This document shows, one piece after another, positions 10,683 to 21,229 of a stretch of 64,000 nucleotides of DNA (its first letter is position 1; the number at the start of each line of letters is the position of its first letter). The position numbers and the translations under genes were made by a program. This DNA is from Dioscorea cayenensis subsp. rotundata (lineage: Eukaryota; Streptophyta; Magnoliopsida; Dioscoreales; Dioscoreaceae), in contig NC_052473.1 in NCBI RefSeq assembly GCF_009730915.1, forward strand, positions 18,062,100-18,126,099, written 5' to 3'. Below the pieces are notes generated by a model, which worked only from the letters and a program-made list of their open reading frames with translations, was not told the origin of the DNA and searched no databases.

Positions 10683-13123
10683 TGATAAAGTCTTTTATTC
10701 TTATCTGGTATTTAATTAGGATTGACCAGTTAAAAATGGCAAATCACAAATCAAATTTTACCTTTTTTTTTTAGACTTCTGTGGGGTCATGACTTCTTAT
10801 AGGGATAATCCCCTAATATTAATTTCTCTAAGCAATGTCATGGAAACCTCCGATTAAGGATAAGTGTGAATGAGAAATATTGGGCAAAAACATAAAACAT
10901 ATTTTTATTGATTCTAAAAAGTACATGAGTACATAAGCATGACCAAAAGTACAAAAAAAACTATGAATATAGTTCTCATAATACTACTTTCTTAATTTTT
11001 TCTATCATCGTATGGTTTGAGCCCATTCGATTTCAATTCTCTCAAGTCTTTCACCCGAAAATCATGCTTGAATGTCTTATTTTGACTTTGTTGACTTTGA
11101 CCTTCTTATATTATTCTTTGAGATTATATCTTGAGTATCATTCAGATCTCAAGTTATGACCTCAAGAATAATAAACTTGATTTCCTTCAATGTTGCTTCT
11201 TGAAGACATTGGCATGTCATGTTCGTGAAGCCTTTATGTCTTTGATTTGTACGACTTCTCGATTCTTTGACTTTTGATGTCTTGAGACCTCAATGTTCAT
11301 CTATATATCATTCATTTTGATTTTTATTTTTTATTTTTTTTTACATCTTAATTCTCCCATGCTTCGAGCTTTGACTTGCACATCATCGACATTTTGAGTG
11401 ATAGCTTTAGTTTGTTTAGTCTTGGACTAGATCTCAAGTTGTAATCATGAACTTGATCTCCTTTAATTTTAGATCAACACCTTTTGTGTCATGTTTTACA
11501 TTACATTTTGGATTAACACCTTCAAAGAAGAGTCCTTAATGACCTCCCTGTAAGCATCAAGTGGTAAGAGTAAGAAAACTCTCAAACGAAAGCATTTACT
11601 TTGCATTGGACCTCATCAATGGGTAATGAGAAAAATGAAATTTTTTAGAGACCTTTCTATGAGCGTTAAGAGACAAAAGTGAAAAACACTCATACATTGG
11701 ACCTTATCAGTAGGTCATGAAAAGAATGATTTTTTTAGAGACAACCATGTGAGTGTTAAGAGCCAAAAGTGAGAAACACGCTCGCATTGGACTTCATCAG
11801 TGGGTTATGAGAAGAATTAATTTCTTAGAGACCTTCCTATGAGTGTCAAGAGGCAAGAGTGGACAACACTCGTACATTGGACCTCATTAGTGGGTCATGA
11901 AAAAAATGATTTTTTTTTATAAACGCTATTGTGAGAGTCAAGAGGCAAGAGTGGAAAACAATACTCCTACATTGGACCTCATCAGTTAGTCATGAGAAGA
12001 ATGAAGTTTTTTTAGAGACATCACTGTGAGCGTCAAGAGGTAAGAATGGAAAATACTCGTACATTAGACCTCATCAGTGGGTCATGAGAAAAATGAATTT
12101 TTTTATAGACCTCCCTATGAGCGTTAATAAGCAAAAGTGAGAAACACTCTCAAAAGAGAGCACCCATTTTGCATTGGATCTCATCAGTGGATCATGAGAA
12201 AAATGAATTTTTTTAGAGACCTCCCTGAGAGAGTCAAGAGGCAAAAGTGAGAAACACTCTCAAGAGAGAATATCTACTTTGCATTGGACCTTATGAATGA
12301 GTCATGAGAAAAATAATTTTTTTTTTTATATCTCCCTGTGAGCATCAAGAGGCAAGAGTGGAAAACACTCCCGCATTAGACCTCATTAGTTGGTCAACAT
12401 TTTTCATGAAGAATCTTGAAAGACCTCCCTTGTGAGCATTAAGAGGTAAGAGCGAAAAATTCTCGAAGAAAATTTTTACCTTACATTAGACCTCATCAGT
12501 TGATCAAAGAGATGAATAAAGCCTTCCAAGACTTCCTTGTGATCATCAAGAGGCAAGGGTGAACAATTCTCAAAGAGAATTTTCAGCTTACATTGGATCT
12601 CATTAGTGGGTCAAAAAAGAGAATGGAACCTTCAAAAACCTCACTGTGAGCGTCAAGAGGCAAAGGTGAAAAATTCTCAAAGGTGTTGCATTGCACCTCA
12701 TCAGTTGGTCAAATAGGTAAAAAAAAAAAATCTTCCAACACTTCTCTGTGAGCATTAAAGGTCAAGAGTGGAAAATTCTCAAAGGGACACTTTGCATTGG
12801 ACTTGGGCCAAAGAAAGAGAGTTCCCGCAAAATAGATTCTTCTTTTTGCACAATATTCACTATTTTTTTTTACATTTTTACCCTCTCAAGGTATTTTTGC
12901 ATATTAGATCTTTGCATTCTTATTTATTTATTTTTTTACAAATTTAAGGATTTTTGCAACTAGGCACTCTAACTTCTCATTTTCCACATTTTATGCAAAT
13001 AAACCCCAAAAATTCACATTTTTTATAATTTCTTCCAAAATTTGTATAGAGATACTAGAACTTTTCTTTTCTTGACAGTTTTTAAAGAAAAATTTATGTA
13101 ATTTAATTAAAAAAAATCTATAC
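10683..13123. mobile_element. 2.4-kb insertion with minisatellite core, class unknown
   Basis: Compared with paralogous unit sequence at 22.67 and 29.17 kb (ctattttacttgaaaaaa next to ttgtagatg), this copy has about 2.44 kb inserted. The insert begins tgataaag and ends caaaca, with 4-5 bp of flanking repeat (ttac). TG...CA ends with a short duplication would suit an LTR-type element, but I see no matching terminal repeats and no gag or pol. Its core is the tandem array at 11541-12800. Confidence 0.45.
11541..12800. repeat. Degenerate minisatellite, 13 units of about 90 or 109 bp
   Basis: Thirteen diverged units start near 11541, 11650, 11740, 11830, 11921, 12017, 12108, 12218, 12328, 12422, 12530, 12637 and 12738. 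Each carries gacctccctgtgagcgtcaa, ggcaagagtg, and cattggacctcatcagtggg. Spacings fall in two classes (90-96 and 101-110). The longer class contains an extra segment of about 19 bp (ctctcaa..gagagca..tttg). Stops occur in every frame I followed, so it is unlikely to be coding. Confidence 0.9.
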
Positions 13124-13333
13124 AAACATTACTTAAAAAAAATTGTAGATAAGCCATACAATACAGGGTTCTTATGAGATAATTTTGAGAAAGGCGACCC
13201 GATGCCAATAGACCAAATGGTCGTTGGCTAATTAAATTTTGCATCATGCTATATTTATTCACTTCTATAAATATATTGAGTTTGAATTTTTTTTTCTTTG
13301 TTAAGACGTCATGGATTACAAAGTTAAATACTA

Positions 13334-13567
13334 CTCCCTCCGTTACTTTTTATCTGTCACAAATCCATGTTTCTTTTTATTTTTCCAAAACTACCCTTAA
13401 CACTCTATTCAATTCTATTCCTCAAATTAAATATGAGAGAGAAATATGAAAATATAAATTATGGGTAATTTTGGAAAAATAACTAATTTTTTATAAAATT
13501 TTGTGAAATAACTAAATTTCTTGGTATATGATATTCGGTTAATCACTACAGATAAAAAAAGAACAGA
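13334..13567. mobile_element. Stowaway-like MITE (right end decayed)
   Basis: The left end ctccctccgttactttttat follows TA. The right end inverted reads ctgttctttttttatctgt, matching the inner part of the left inverted repeat. This is the classic Stowaway (Tc1/mariner) terminus; the outer right terminus is eroded into a TA run. It lies between unit-head sequence and the F-box copy 3 promoter block. Confidence 0.65.
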
Positions 13568-13606
13568 AATATATATATATATATATGTAATTTATGGATT
13601 AAAGAT

Positions 13607-13690
13607 TTGATTAGGTAAAAGATAAATCCCAAATTTAAATAAAAACCCAATTCTAATATCTCCAATAAAAACACGCACAATATATATATA
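13607..13690 (+). promoter_or_regulatory. F-box unit promoter block, copy 3
   Basis: Conserved block with caaatttaaataaaaaccca, taatatctccaataaaaaca, and a TATA-like tatatata at about 13681-13688, some 57 bp before ATG 13745. It is nearly the same in copies 1 and 4-7, so it is part of the duplicated unit. Confidence 0.6.
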
Positions 13691-13744
13691 GCTCCTGAAA
13701 ACCCAAGCTTCCTCTCCATCCAAGCTAGCTTGCTCAAAGTTAAG

Positions 13745-15045
13745 ATGATGAAGAAGAAGAAGAAGCTTTTATCCAAGAAATCAACATGCCTTCTCAAGGT
13801 TATTACAATGATGAAGGACAAGTTTCGTATATGCAATAAACTAGACAAAAAGAAAAGTGTCATTAATGAAGACGTAGTAACAGAAATCCTTCTGAGGCTG
13901 CCAGCAAAATCAGTCTTCAAGTTCAAGTGCGTCTCCAAAACATGGCTCAAAGTCATAACTGATCCCTGGTTTGTCAATGCTTACAACTCCTTCAATGGTC
14001 TTCCAGTTCTCGCAGGTTTTTTTCATGGAAATGATAACTGTGACTTAATCTTTAATCCTGTTAGCCACCGTCTCAAGTCACTATCATTGAACCATGTACC
14101 TCTTAATGTGCAAAGCGTCTTCGTAATTGCCAAGCCTTCTTCCAATGGATTCTTGCTCTTGTGCACAATGGATGCCCGGAAATTTGTCTACAATCCGGTC
14201 ACCAGAAGAAGATTAATGCTACCAAAAATGGAAGAAAATATTAGGTTGGTACCATGCATTAGGCCTCTTACATGAAAAAGATAATCATGTCAAAGCAGTA
14301 TTTGCTTACAAGCTCTACAAACGGCATTCGAAATTGAAAGGCTTTACACGAGACAAATGGGAAATGCAGGACAAAGTACATTGAATTCAGGGTATATTGT
14401 AGCAAGAAGAATGAGTGGAATAGTAAGAGATTGGTAAGTAATTTTCCAATATATGTGTGTTTCCAACCGGAACACAAGGCTGGTGTCTCGATCGGAGGCG
14501 ATTTGTATTGGATGACAACGGACGGAGCGGTGCTGTGCTATAACAGTGAGATTGGTGCTGTGCTATAACAGTGAGATTGAGGCAGCGGAGTTGATCAGTG
14601 CACCTACGGAGAGTGCAGGATTGGAGGCAAAGTCTATGCATTGCAGTGCCAATGGAATTCTTGTGTATTGTGCAAGCGAGAGGATGACAGAAAAGGTGGT
14701 GATATGGGAGCTCAGCGATCGGAAAACATGGGTTGCTAGGGAGAGGATGAAGTTGCATGGTCTGGAGAACTTCCATCTGCTAAAGATTCTGTATATTTGC
14801 TATGAAATGTTGTGTTCGTGCAAACATGGACAGAGGTGTTCAGGTTTGGTGTGAGTGAGGAGAAGTTGGACCTTATTTGTAAACTTACATTGGATGGGGA
14901 TCAGGTGACTCCTTATCTGATGCCTCCATTGCCTGCCACTTTAAATGGGGATGAAGCATGGCCTTCATCATCATCATCATCTGAGAACAAAAATAGTGGA
15001 TCAAAAACTAGGTGGTGCATTCAATACAATAAGATTCATGAGTAA
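13745..15045 (+). pseudogene. F-box protein gene, copy 3 (frameshifted)
   Basis: It starts at the same aagttaagATG context as the intact copies. An N-terminal lysine-rich stretch, the F-box (EDVVTEILLRLPAKSVFKFK) and part of the associated domain (IVYN-type FVYNPVTRRRLMLP) are open to 14275. A shift near 14240 breaks the frame. A 25-bp segment is duplicated at 14530-14554 and 14555-14579, adding another shift (25 is not a multiple of 3). A deletion lies near 14810. The C-terminus with its serine tract and KIHE stop is still readable. It is inactive as a full F-box protein. Confidence 0.88.
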
Positions 15046-15317
15046 TAATGTTTAGCGTCGTAGAGCAACAAGAACAACAGTTAAGTTGGGTTTGTTTTCT
15101 AGACTTAATTTGTTAGACCATTTTGTTACTGCAATCTGAAAACTCAAAATATATTATCTACTCTCAATGTGCATTGATTGTGTTCTGTTACATAAATAGC
15201 ATGGTAGATCATCAGCCTACAGAGGCCGATGAGATGGAATGGATTGTGTGAAGGTTTTTGCTAGTTTGTGATGATTTGACCTTGTCTAATTTGTTACATT
15301 AGCAGATGATTTGTTGA
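15046..15317. other. F-box 3' flank, copy 3
   Basis: The conserved flank (agcaacaagaacaacagtta, then tctcaatgtgcattg, then gcagatgatttgt) ends exactly where the LINE inserted. It is continuous with 17146 onward if the LINE is removed. Confidence 0.7.
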
Positions 15318-15333
15318 AATTGTCTTACAATGT

Positions 15334-17145
15334 TTTTTTTAATTATTAAAAGGAGCTCAAAAGCTTTTTATTCAAAACCAAAGAAAACCAAATACAACAA
15401 AGGGAAGAAACAGAGAAGACAGACAAAAACAAAAATAAAGGAACCCAGAAAAAGAAAAAGAGTTTAAACAATCAGACCAGTTGCTAACATAGATTTCATT
15501 ATCCATCTAGGAAGGTCTCTCCCTTGATGATACAAAGTTAGAGCATGTAAGCTGGCCCCATGTGAAGCTAAACCAGACGCCACTTTAGTCAAGGCTCTAG
15601 CTAGGAATAATGTGCATCTTTGGATTGCCAATGCTTGAGAGAATATTGAAGATACTAGTGATGACTGAGCTCATTCTCCATAAAAACTGAGGTTAAGCTT
15701 GATCAATAGCCAAATTCAGAGCAGCATTTGATATGAAAATTTGCTTGATATTTCTGTTCTCCTGCTGTATGAACATCAAAGCATGCCAAAGTGCCACAGC
15801 TTCTGCTTCAAAAACCGACTCCACTTGAATTCTGTTGCAACCTGCAACAGAAAAACTAATATTAGAATTTACAATGAGGAAACCTTCACCTGATAAACCA
15901 AGGTCTTTGTTCCATAGCGCTGCTGTAAACAGGTGAGAGCCATCAAATCAAACAAAGTAAAGTTAGTCAGAATAAGATTCCTGCCAGGCTGAATAGAAGA
16001 AGAGTAAAAAAACTCCCTAACATGAGCAAGGGCTCTTCTGACAATCAAATTACAGTCTAAGATCTCATTTCTAAAGACAATATTGCATCTTGTTTTCCAA
16101 ATAAACCAGGCAGTGGCAGCAATGAGAGACTGAGTGAAAAAGATCAAACCTTGTTGTAGAAGGAGAAAACCAGTTCCCAGAAGTAAATCCATTCAAAAAG
16201 TGAAGATTTTTACCAGTTTCAGCTTCAATATTGGTCAAAATAATTTGTGTTTTGGAACAAGAGAACATGAGGTGTTCCACCATCTCAAATTCAAGGCTGC
16301 AGAAAACACATGAGGCTTGAAGACCCAAATTAAGTCTAAATAAGTGATCATAGGTTTTTACACCATTGTGAGAAAGAATCCACAGGAAATGTTTAGCTCT
16401 GGGGGCCACTTTGAGCCTCCATAAATTCCTCCACCCATCCCAATAATTCTGCACCTGCATACTTTGATTAAGATGGTGATAGACCATAAGAACAATTTTA
16501 AATTTGTAGGAGTTTGGAAATCATACTCAGATGTTAACAATCTCATACTCAACATGACTAAGAGAAAGAAAGTCCATATTCAGATCATTCCCAAATATCC
16601 TGTTTAAAGCATTTAGATTCCACTGAGAACCAACTAAAAGATTATTCAGAGTAATTTCTTCAAGGTTAACCTCCACATTAAGATATGTAGGTTTAAAAGC
16701 CAGAGGAATCTCAAAATACCAAGGATGAAACATGAAAGAAACTTTACCGGGTTGAAGGTTCTCAGCCAGAAATTAGGCTTCAGCACATTAGCAGCACTAC
16801 AAAGCCCTCGAAAGAACCAAAAGCAATTGGGATGAATTCCATCATTCCAAGGATTAATAGTGCCATACTTCTTCATAAGAATCTCCACCCAAATGTTATT
16901 AGCATGATTTAGATATATAATTTAAATCATTTTTAGCCATCAAGGAGGTTTTAGAATGATTGAGGTTACGAATAGCTATTCCCCCCTCAGAACGATCAAG
17001 CATAGTTGTTCATGCTTTTTCGATTGCCACCCTTAGATAAGCAAAAAGTCCTAGCAGCTTTGGAAATATCTCTCAAAATTGAATCAGGAACAAGGTAAAC
17101 AGAAAGATAATAAATAGGAATGGACAAGATTGAAGAATTAATCAT
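15334..17145 (-). mobile_element. 5'-truncated LINE with RT end, zinc-binding and RNase H domains
   Basis: 1.8-kb LINE on the - strand. In order it encodes the end of the reverse transcriptase (about 17145-16900: SILSIPIYYL, then EGGIAIRNLN), the thumb-side region (NPWNDGIHPNCFWFFRGLC), the zinc-binding domain (WRLKVAPRAKHFLWIL, then CVFCSLEFEMVEHLMFSC) and an RNase H-like domain (about 15890-15470, with FEAEAVALWHALMFIQQ). Frames are broken by several shifts and stops. The A-tail is at 15334-15340. Target-site duplications are aattgtcttacaatgt (15318-15333) and aattgtcttcaatgt (17146-17160). The RNase H domain sets it apart from the 9.3-kb LINE. Confidence 0.92.
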
Positions 17146-17384
17146 AATTGTCTTCAATGTTTGGAAAGCAGGAAATGTGAGCTGGAAGCTTGTCATAGGT
17201 GAAAGTTCCGACTGGCCTGGACCTTGAAGTGTAAGTGGTTTTGTAGAAGATGTTGCTGTTTTTCACAATGATGAGCATTTTGTACTTATTCTCAAAGAGT
17301 AGATCCATCACACGGCCAATGGATGTTGATGTAATTACACAAGGCGGCTCTCCTCTCATCATGGTTGAAAAGAGGTGCATCCAA
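17146..17384 (-). pseudogene. PPR-CBS gene, last CBS exon fragment (copy 3)
   Basis: A CTACAG acceptor precedes TTGGATGCACCT (LDAPL). After a 1-base insertion the frame continues TMMRGEPPCVITSTSIGRVM, DLLFENKYKMLIIVKN, and a tail with PVGTFTYDKL. This is the second half of a CBS domain plus C-terminus. It lies directly 3' of F-box copy 3, with the LINE inserted into its tail. An isolated exon without its upstream partners is not a working gene. Confidence 0.75.
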
Positions 17385-17595
17385 CTGTAGAGCCATTCAA
17401 AACATCCAGCATTACTATCTACAAAGTTAGACATAGAGCTAGATACCATCTTAATCATCTAAATCATCATAGAAAGCACCCTGAAGGTAAAACCATGGCT
17501 GCCAAAATTAAATGCATAAATAAATGACAATATTAGAGTTAGTAAAAACATCTATGGAGAACCCCGGTTCTATGATTTGGTTTGGAAGTCCTTAA

Positions 17596-18812
17596 AATTG
17601 GCCCATGTATATATATATATATATATATATATGATGTGTGTATATATATAATTAAAATATTAAAACTTATATTATTTTTTTTTGAAAAAGTGGATAAACC
17701 ACGTTCATAAATAGATTAAACTAGCACAAGATACAACATAAGTCCACTGGCTGTGGAACAACAACAAAAATTACAAAAAGAAAGGAACAAAGGGCCTCCT
17801 CTTGACCCACAAAAAACCAAAAGAACTACCCCACAGAATCACCCTGAGCCTCCTAAGTCACGGTAGCGCCACCGCCCCCTCAGACCGAGATCCAACGAAC
17901 TCTAAACTGCGCCGAATGGAGGAGATAGGGTCATCGAGTGATTATTTGATTATACCTCATAATATTTAAAATAAATTAAATAAAAATAATAAAATTATTA
18001 TATTAAATAAATTTGATATTGAATGATAATCATAAATAATATGGATAGTTAAAATGGATCCTCAAATAGTTTTGTTTTTAAATTTTATAGTTAGATATAT
18101 TTTTATTGAATTTATCAATATATACTTATCTATTAATGTAAAAATAATAATAATAAATAAAAATAAAATTCTAACAAATGCAATTACTCTCTCAAAATCT
18201 CTTGAAAAGAACTGCTAGGTTGTGTCGATTGGTGAGTTTTCTCTCTTTGCTCAATGATTTATGTTTTATTTTCATTATATGGATTTATCCTTATTTTTAT
18301 TCCGGTTTGTTTTATATTTAATTTAATTTATTTAATTTTTGTGTGATTATTTGTTGTTTAAAAATATTTGATATTTGTTAAACGTTGGTTGGATATTTGT
18401 TAAATATTTATTTGATTATTTGTTATGAAAATTGTTGTAAAAATGTTACATATTTTTTGTGATTAATTGTTATGGAATTTTTTATTATTCATTAAATTAT
18501 TGTTAAAATAATTGTTACATTTAATAAATTTTTTTGATAAACATTTAATAATTGAATTAGATTGTAAATTTGTTTAAAGTTGTTTTTAATTGCATTATTT
18601 GTTAATTTAATAGTTATTGTTGCTAATTACGTAGATATGATAGGGTTTTTTACACCTAAATTAAACTTTTGTAGATGGAGATATATTTTATATTTTTGAA
18701 ATATTAATTATTATAATCTCATATTTGAATTAATAAAATCATTTAATATTTATAAATTTTTTTAAAATTCAAATTCAACACCCCCTTAGTTTTATTTCTA
18801 GTTTTGCCACTA
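17596..18812. mobile_element. hAT-like element, second copy, inverted relative to the first
   Basis: The right end reads, inverted, ctagtggcaaaactagaaat, then aagggggtgttgaatttgaa, matching the left end of the 2343-3373 element. The left side (cccatgtatatata, then attaaataaatttgatattg) matches the other end inverted. The outermost 40-50 bp on the left are missing. A LINE tail is inserted at 17671-17935. No transposase is present. Confidence 0.7.
17671..17935 (-). mobile_element. LINE 3' tail inside the hAT-like copy
   Basis: On the - strand it ends gaacgtggtttatccacttt followed by TTC and an A run, the tail motif shared by LINE remnants here. The body is GC-richer than its surroundings (cgccaccgccccctcag). 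The orthologous position in the third hAT copy lacks it, so it inserted after the two copies separated. I could not define target-site duplications. Confidence 0.65.
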
Positions 18813-19030
18813 GTGGCAATAGGCTATGAAGCCGTTGGCATAATATAATAATAATATATTATGATTATTTTTAAAAAATAGATAGATTTTATAGATAATA
18901 ACTTTATTAAGAAAAAAACAAAAAATACAATATAAAGAAAATACAACAAGAAATTATTTAATCGTTTTGATTTTATACATTTGTCTCTCTTTCTTAATAA
19001 ATTAGCGATTTACCTATTTTACTTGAAATG

Positions 19031-19420
19031 CTAATGTTTTACCTTTTCATGCCATTATTTTAAAGATTGAGCGTATGTTTTTATCTTAGTTCTCAACGGC
19101 CTTAGAAGGTACAAAAGAGAAGTTGCAGGACTCTATGGGTACTCTTCGACGCAGCTTGGAGTTCCTTAGATCTAGTGTCAAGGAGTCCGGTGGGGCTCCC
19201 ATAAGCGAGGAGGGTCAGAATAGGAGAATAGGGTAGTTCCTTTGTTCTTGTTGAGCTTCAAAGAGGCCCGTTATTCCTCTTTTTATTATTTGCTTGTTTT
19301 GCTCCACATCTAGTGGACAGATTGATGGTTCTTGTTGTTTTGTATTGCCCTTCAGGGTGGACTCTTTTTTCTTTCCAGTTTTTAATTTAAGTGGTTTATC
19401 CATTTTTTTTAAAAAAAATA
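19031..19420 (+). mobile_element. LINE ORF2 C-terminus and 3' tail, upstream of F-box copy 4
   Basis: Reads ALEGTKEKLQDSMGTLRRSL near 19098-19155, then the 3' tail with ccacatctagtgg and gtggtttatccattt before a T/A run. The same insertion stands upstream of F-box copy 5, with a longer 5' part there, so it predates that duplication. Confidence 0.7.
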
Positions 19421-19451
19421 CTATATATATGTAATATATGATTGGAAATTT

Positions 19452-19535
19452 GATTAGATTAAGATAAATCCCAAATTTAAATAAAAAAACTAATTCCAAT
19501 ATCTCCAATAAAAGCTCGCACAATATATAGTTCCT
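19452..19535 (+). promoter_or_regulatory. F-box copy 4 promoter block
   Basis: Conserved block (gattaagataaatcccaaat, then ctaattccaatatctccaat, then aaaagctcgcac) with a TATA-like tatata at 19524-19529, 54-59 bp before ATG 19583. This implies a very short 5' leader. It is nearly identical to the block before copy 5. Confidence 0.6.
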
Positions 19536-19582
19536 GAAAACCCAAGCTCCCTCCCATCCACGCTTGCTACCTCAAAGTTAAG

Positions 19583-20899
19583 ATGATGATGCAGAAGCTT
19601 TTATCTGAGAAATCAACATGGGTTCTCGAGGTTATTACAATGATGAAGAACATGCTTCATATATGGAATAAAGCAGACAAAAAGAAAAGTGTCATTAATG
19701 AAGACATAGTAACAGAAATCCTTCTGATGCTGCCTGCAAAATCAATCTACAAGTTCAAGTGCGTCTCCAAAACATGGCTCAAAATCATAACTGATCCCTG
19801 GTTTGGTCATGCTTATAACTCTTCCAATGGTCTTCCAGTTCTCGCCGGTTTTTTCCATGCAGATGACAACTGTGACTTGATCTTTAATCCTGTTAACCAC
19901 CAACTCTTGTCCCCATCATTGAATCACGTCCCTCTGCTAGGCCTCTCCACTTCTTCCAATGGATTCTTGCTCTTGTGCACAACCGATGGACAGAAAATTG
20001 TCTACAACCCTGTCACCAGAAGAAGATTAATGATACCAAAAATGAAAGGAGATCATGAATGGTACCATGCATTTGGCTTGATACATGAAAAAGATAATCA
20101 TGTCAGAGCAGTATTTGCTTACAAGCTTGTAACAGACGACAAACAAATGGCATTTAAAATTGATAGGATTAGATGCGACAATAAAATAGTGGATAGAGTT
20201 GAGTCACCGGAGATGCTCGTCCAATGGCAATGCAAGACAAAGGATGTTGAATTCAGGGTATATCATAGCAAGAAGAATGAGTGGAATTCTAAGAGATTGG
20301 TGAGTAAATTTCCAAGATATGTTTGTTTCCAACCAGAACAGAAGGCTGGTGTCTCGATCGGAGGCTATTTGTATTGGATATCACTGGACGGAGCAGTGGT
20401 GAGCTATGACAGTGAGAGTGAGGTGGCAGAGTTGATCAGCTCACCGGAGGCGAGCACAGAATTGGAGGCTAAGTCTATGCATTGCAGTGCCAATGGAATT
20501 CTTGTGTATTGCGCAAGGGAGAGGATGACAGAAGATGTGGTGATATGGGAGCTCAGCGATCAGAAAACATGGATTGCTAAGGAGAGAGTGAAGTTGCATG
20601 GTCTGGAAAACTACCATCTGAGAACGATTTTGTATGTTTGTCATGAAATGCAGGCTGTGTTCTTGCAGACGATGAAGGGAGTTTACAAGTTTAACATGAG
20701 TGAGGAGAAGTTGGAGCTGATTTGTAGTGATCGAGTGACTCCTTATATGATGCCTCCATGGCCTGCTGCTTTAATTGGGGATGAAGCATGGCCTTCTTCA
20801 TCAACATCAACATCAACATCAACATCAACATCATCATCTAAGAACAAAAATAGTGGGTCAAACTCGTGGTTTATTGCTTACCATGAGGTTCATGAGTAA
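19583..20899 (+). CDS. F-box protein, copy 4 (intact, 438 aa)
   Basis: Probable substrate receptor of an SCF (SKP1-CUL1-F-box) ubiquitin ligase; substrate unknown. The F-box is at about residues 38-75 (SVINEDIVTEILL, PAKSIYKFKCVSKTWL, DPWF). Residue 49 is Met where every other copy has Arg in EILLRLPAKS. An F-box-associated region follows (SSNGFLLLCTTDGQKIVYNP, then a second half with EFRVYHSKKNEW, VSIGGYLYWISLDG and VVIWELSDQKTWIAKERVKL). The C-terminus has a low-complexity Ser/Thr tract from an ATCAAC-type repeat expansion (about residues 412-422) and ends EVHE. It is a single exon. The ATG follows aagttaag, as in copies 3, 5 and 6. It is the closest relative of copy 5. Confidence 0.9.
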   Translation: MMMQKLLSEKSTWVLEVITMMKNMLHIWNKADKKKSVINEDIVTEILLMLPAKSIYKFKCVSKTWLKIITDPWFGHAYNSSNGLPVLAGFFHADDNCDLIFNPVNHQLLSPSLNHVPLLGLSTSSNGFLLLCTTDGQKIVYNPVTRRRLMIPKMKGDHEWYHAFGLIHEKDNHVRAVFAYKLVTDDKQMAFKIDRIRCDNKIVDRVESPEMLVQWQCKTKDVEFRVYHSKKNEWNSKRLVSKFPRYVCFQPEQKAGVSIGGYLYWISLDGAVVSYDSESEVAELISSPEASTELEAKSMHCSANGILVYCARERMTEDVVIWELSDQKTWIAKERVKLHGLENYHLRTILYVCHEMQAVFLQTMKGVYKFNMSEEKLELICSDRVTPYMMPPWPAALIGDEAWPSSSTSTSTSTSTSSSKNKNSGSNSWFIAYHEVHE

Positions 20900-21229
20900 T
20901 AATGTAGAGCAACAAGAACAACAGTTGAGTTGAGTTTTGTTTTCTAGACTTTGTTAGACCATTTTGTTACTGCAATCTGAAACTCAAGATATATTATCTA
21001 CTCTCAATGTGCATTGCTTGTGTTCTGTTACATAAATAGCATGATAGATCATCAGCCTACAGAGGCCGATGAGAAGGAATGGTTTGGAAGTCCTTAAAAT
21101 TGGTCATTTGCTGTCATGGTGATCCTAGGAGAAACTAGCAAATGCACTTGACATGGAAACAAGTAGAAAGACTATAGAGGGAAAAGATGAAGTAGAGAGA
21201 ATTGTCACTATGTGGTGATATTAATTTAC
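20900..21229. other. F-box 3' flank, copy 4
   Basis: Conserved unit flank (agcaacaagaacaacagtt, ctctcaatgtgcattgcttg). The last CBS exon that follows copies 3 and 5 is deleted here, and the sequence jumps at about 21080 (ggtttggaagtccttaaaat) to PPR-CBS intron sequence. Confidence 0.65.

Noticed and set aside
11541-12800. CRISPR-like repeat array
   Set aside because: Repeats are long, diverged and contiguous without unique spacers, and this is plant nuclear DNA.
10683-13123. LTR retrotransposon
   Set aside because: No matching terminal repeats, primer-binding site, gag or pol were found; only TG...CA ends and a weak 4-5 bp duplication.
17596-18812. Autonomous hAT transposon
   Set aside because: No transposase or zinc-finger frame occurs in any of the three copies.
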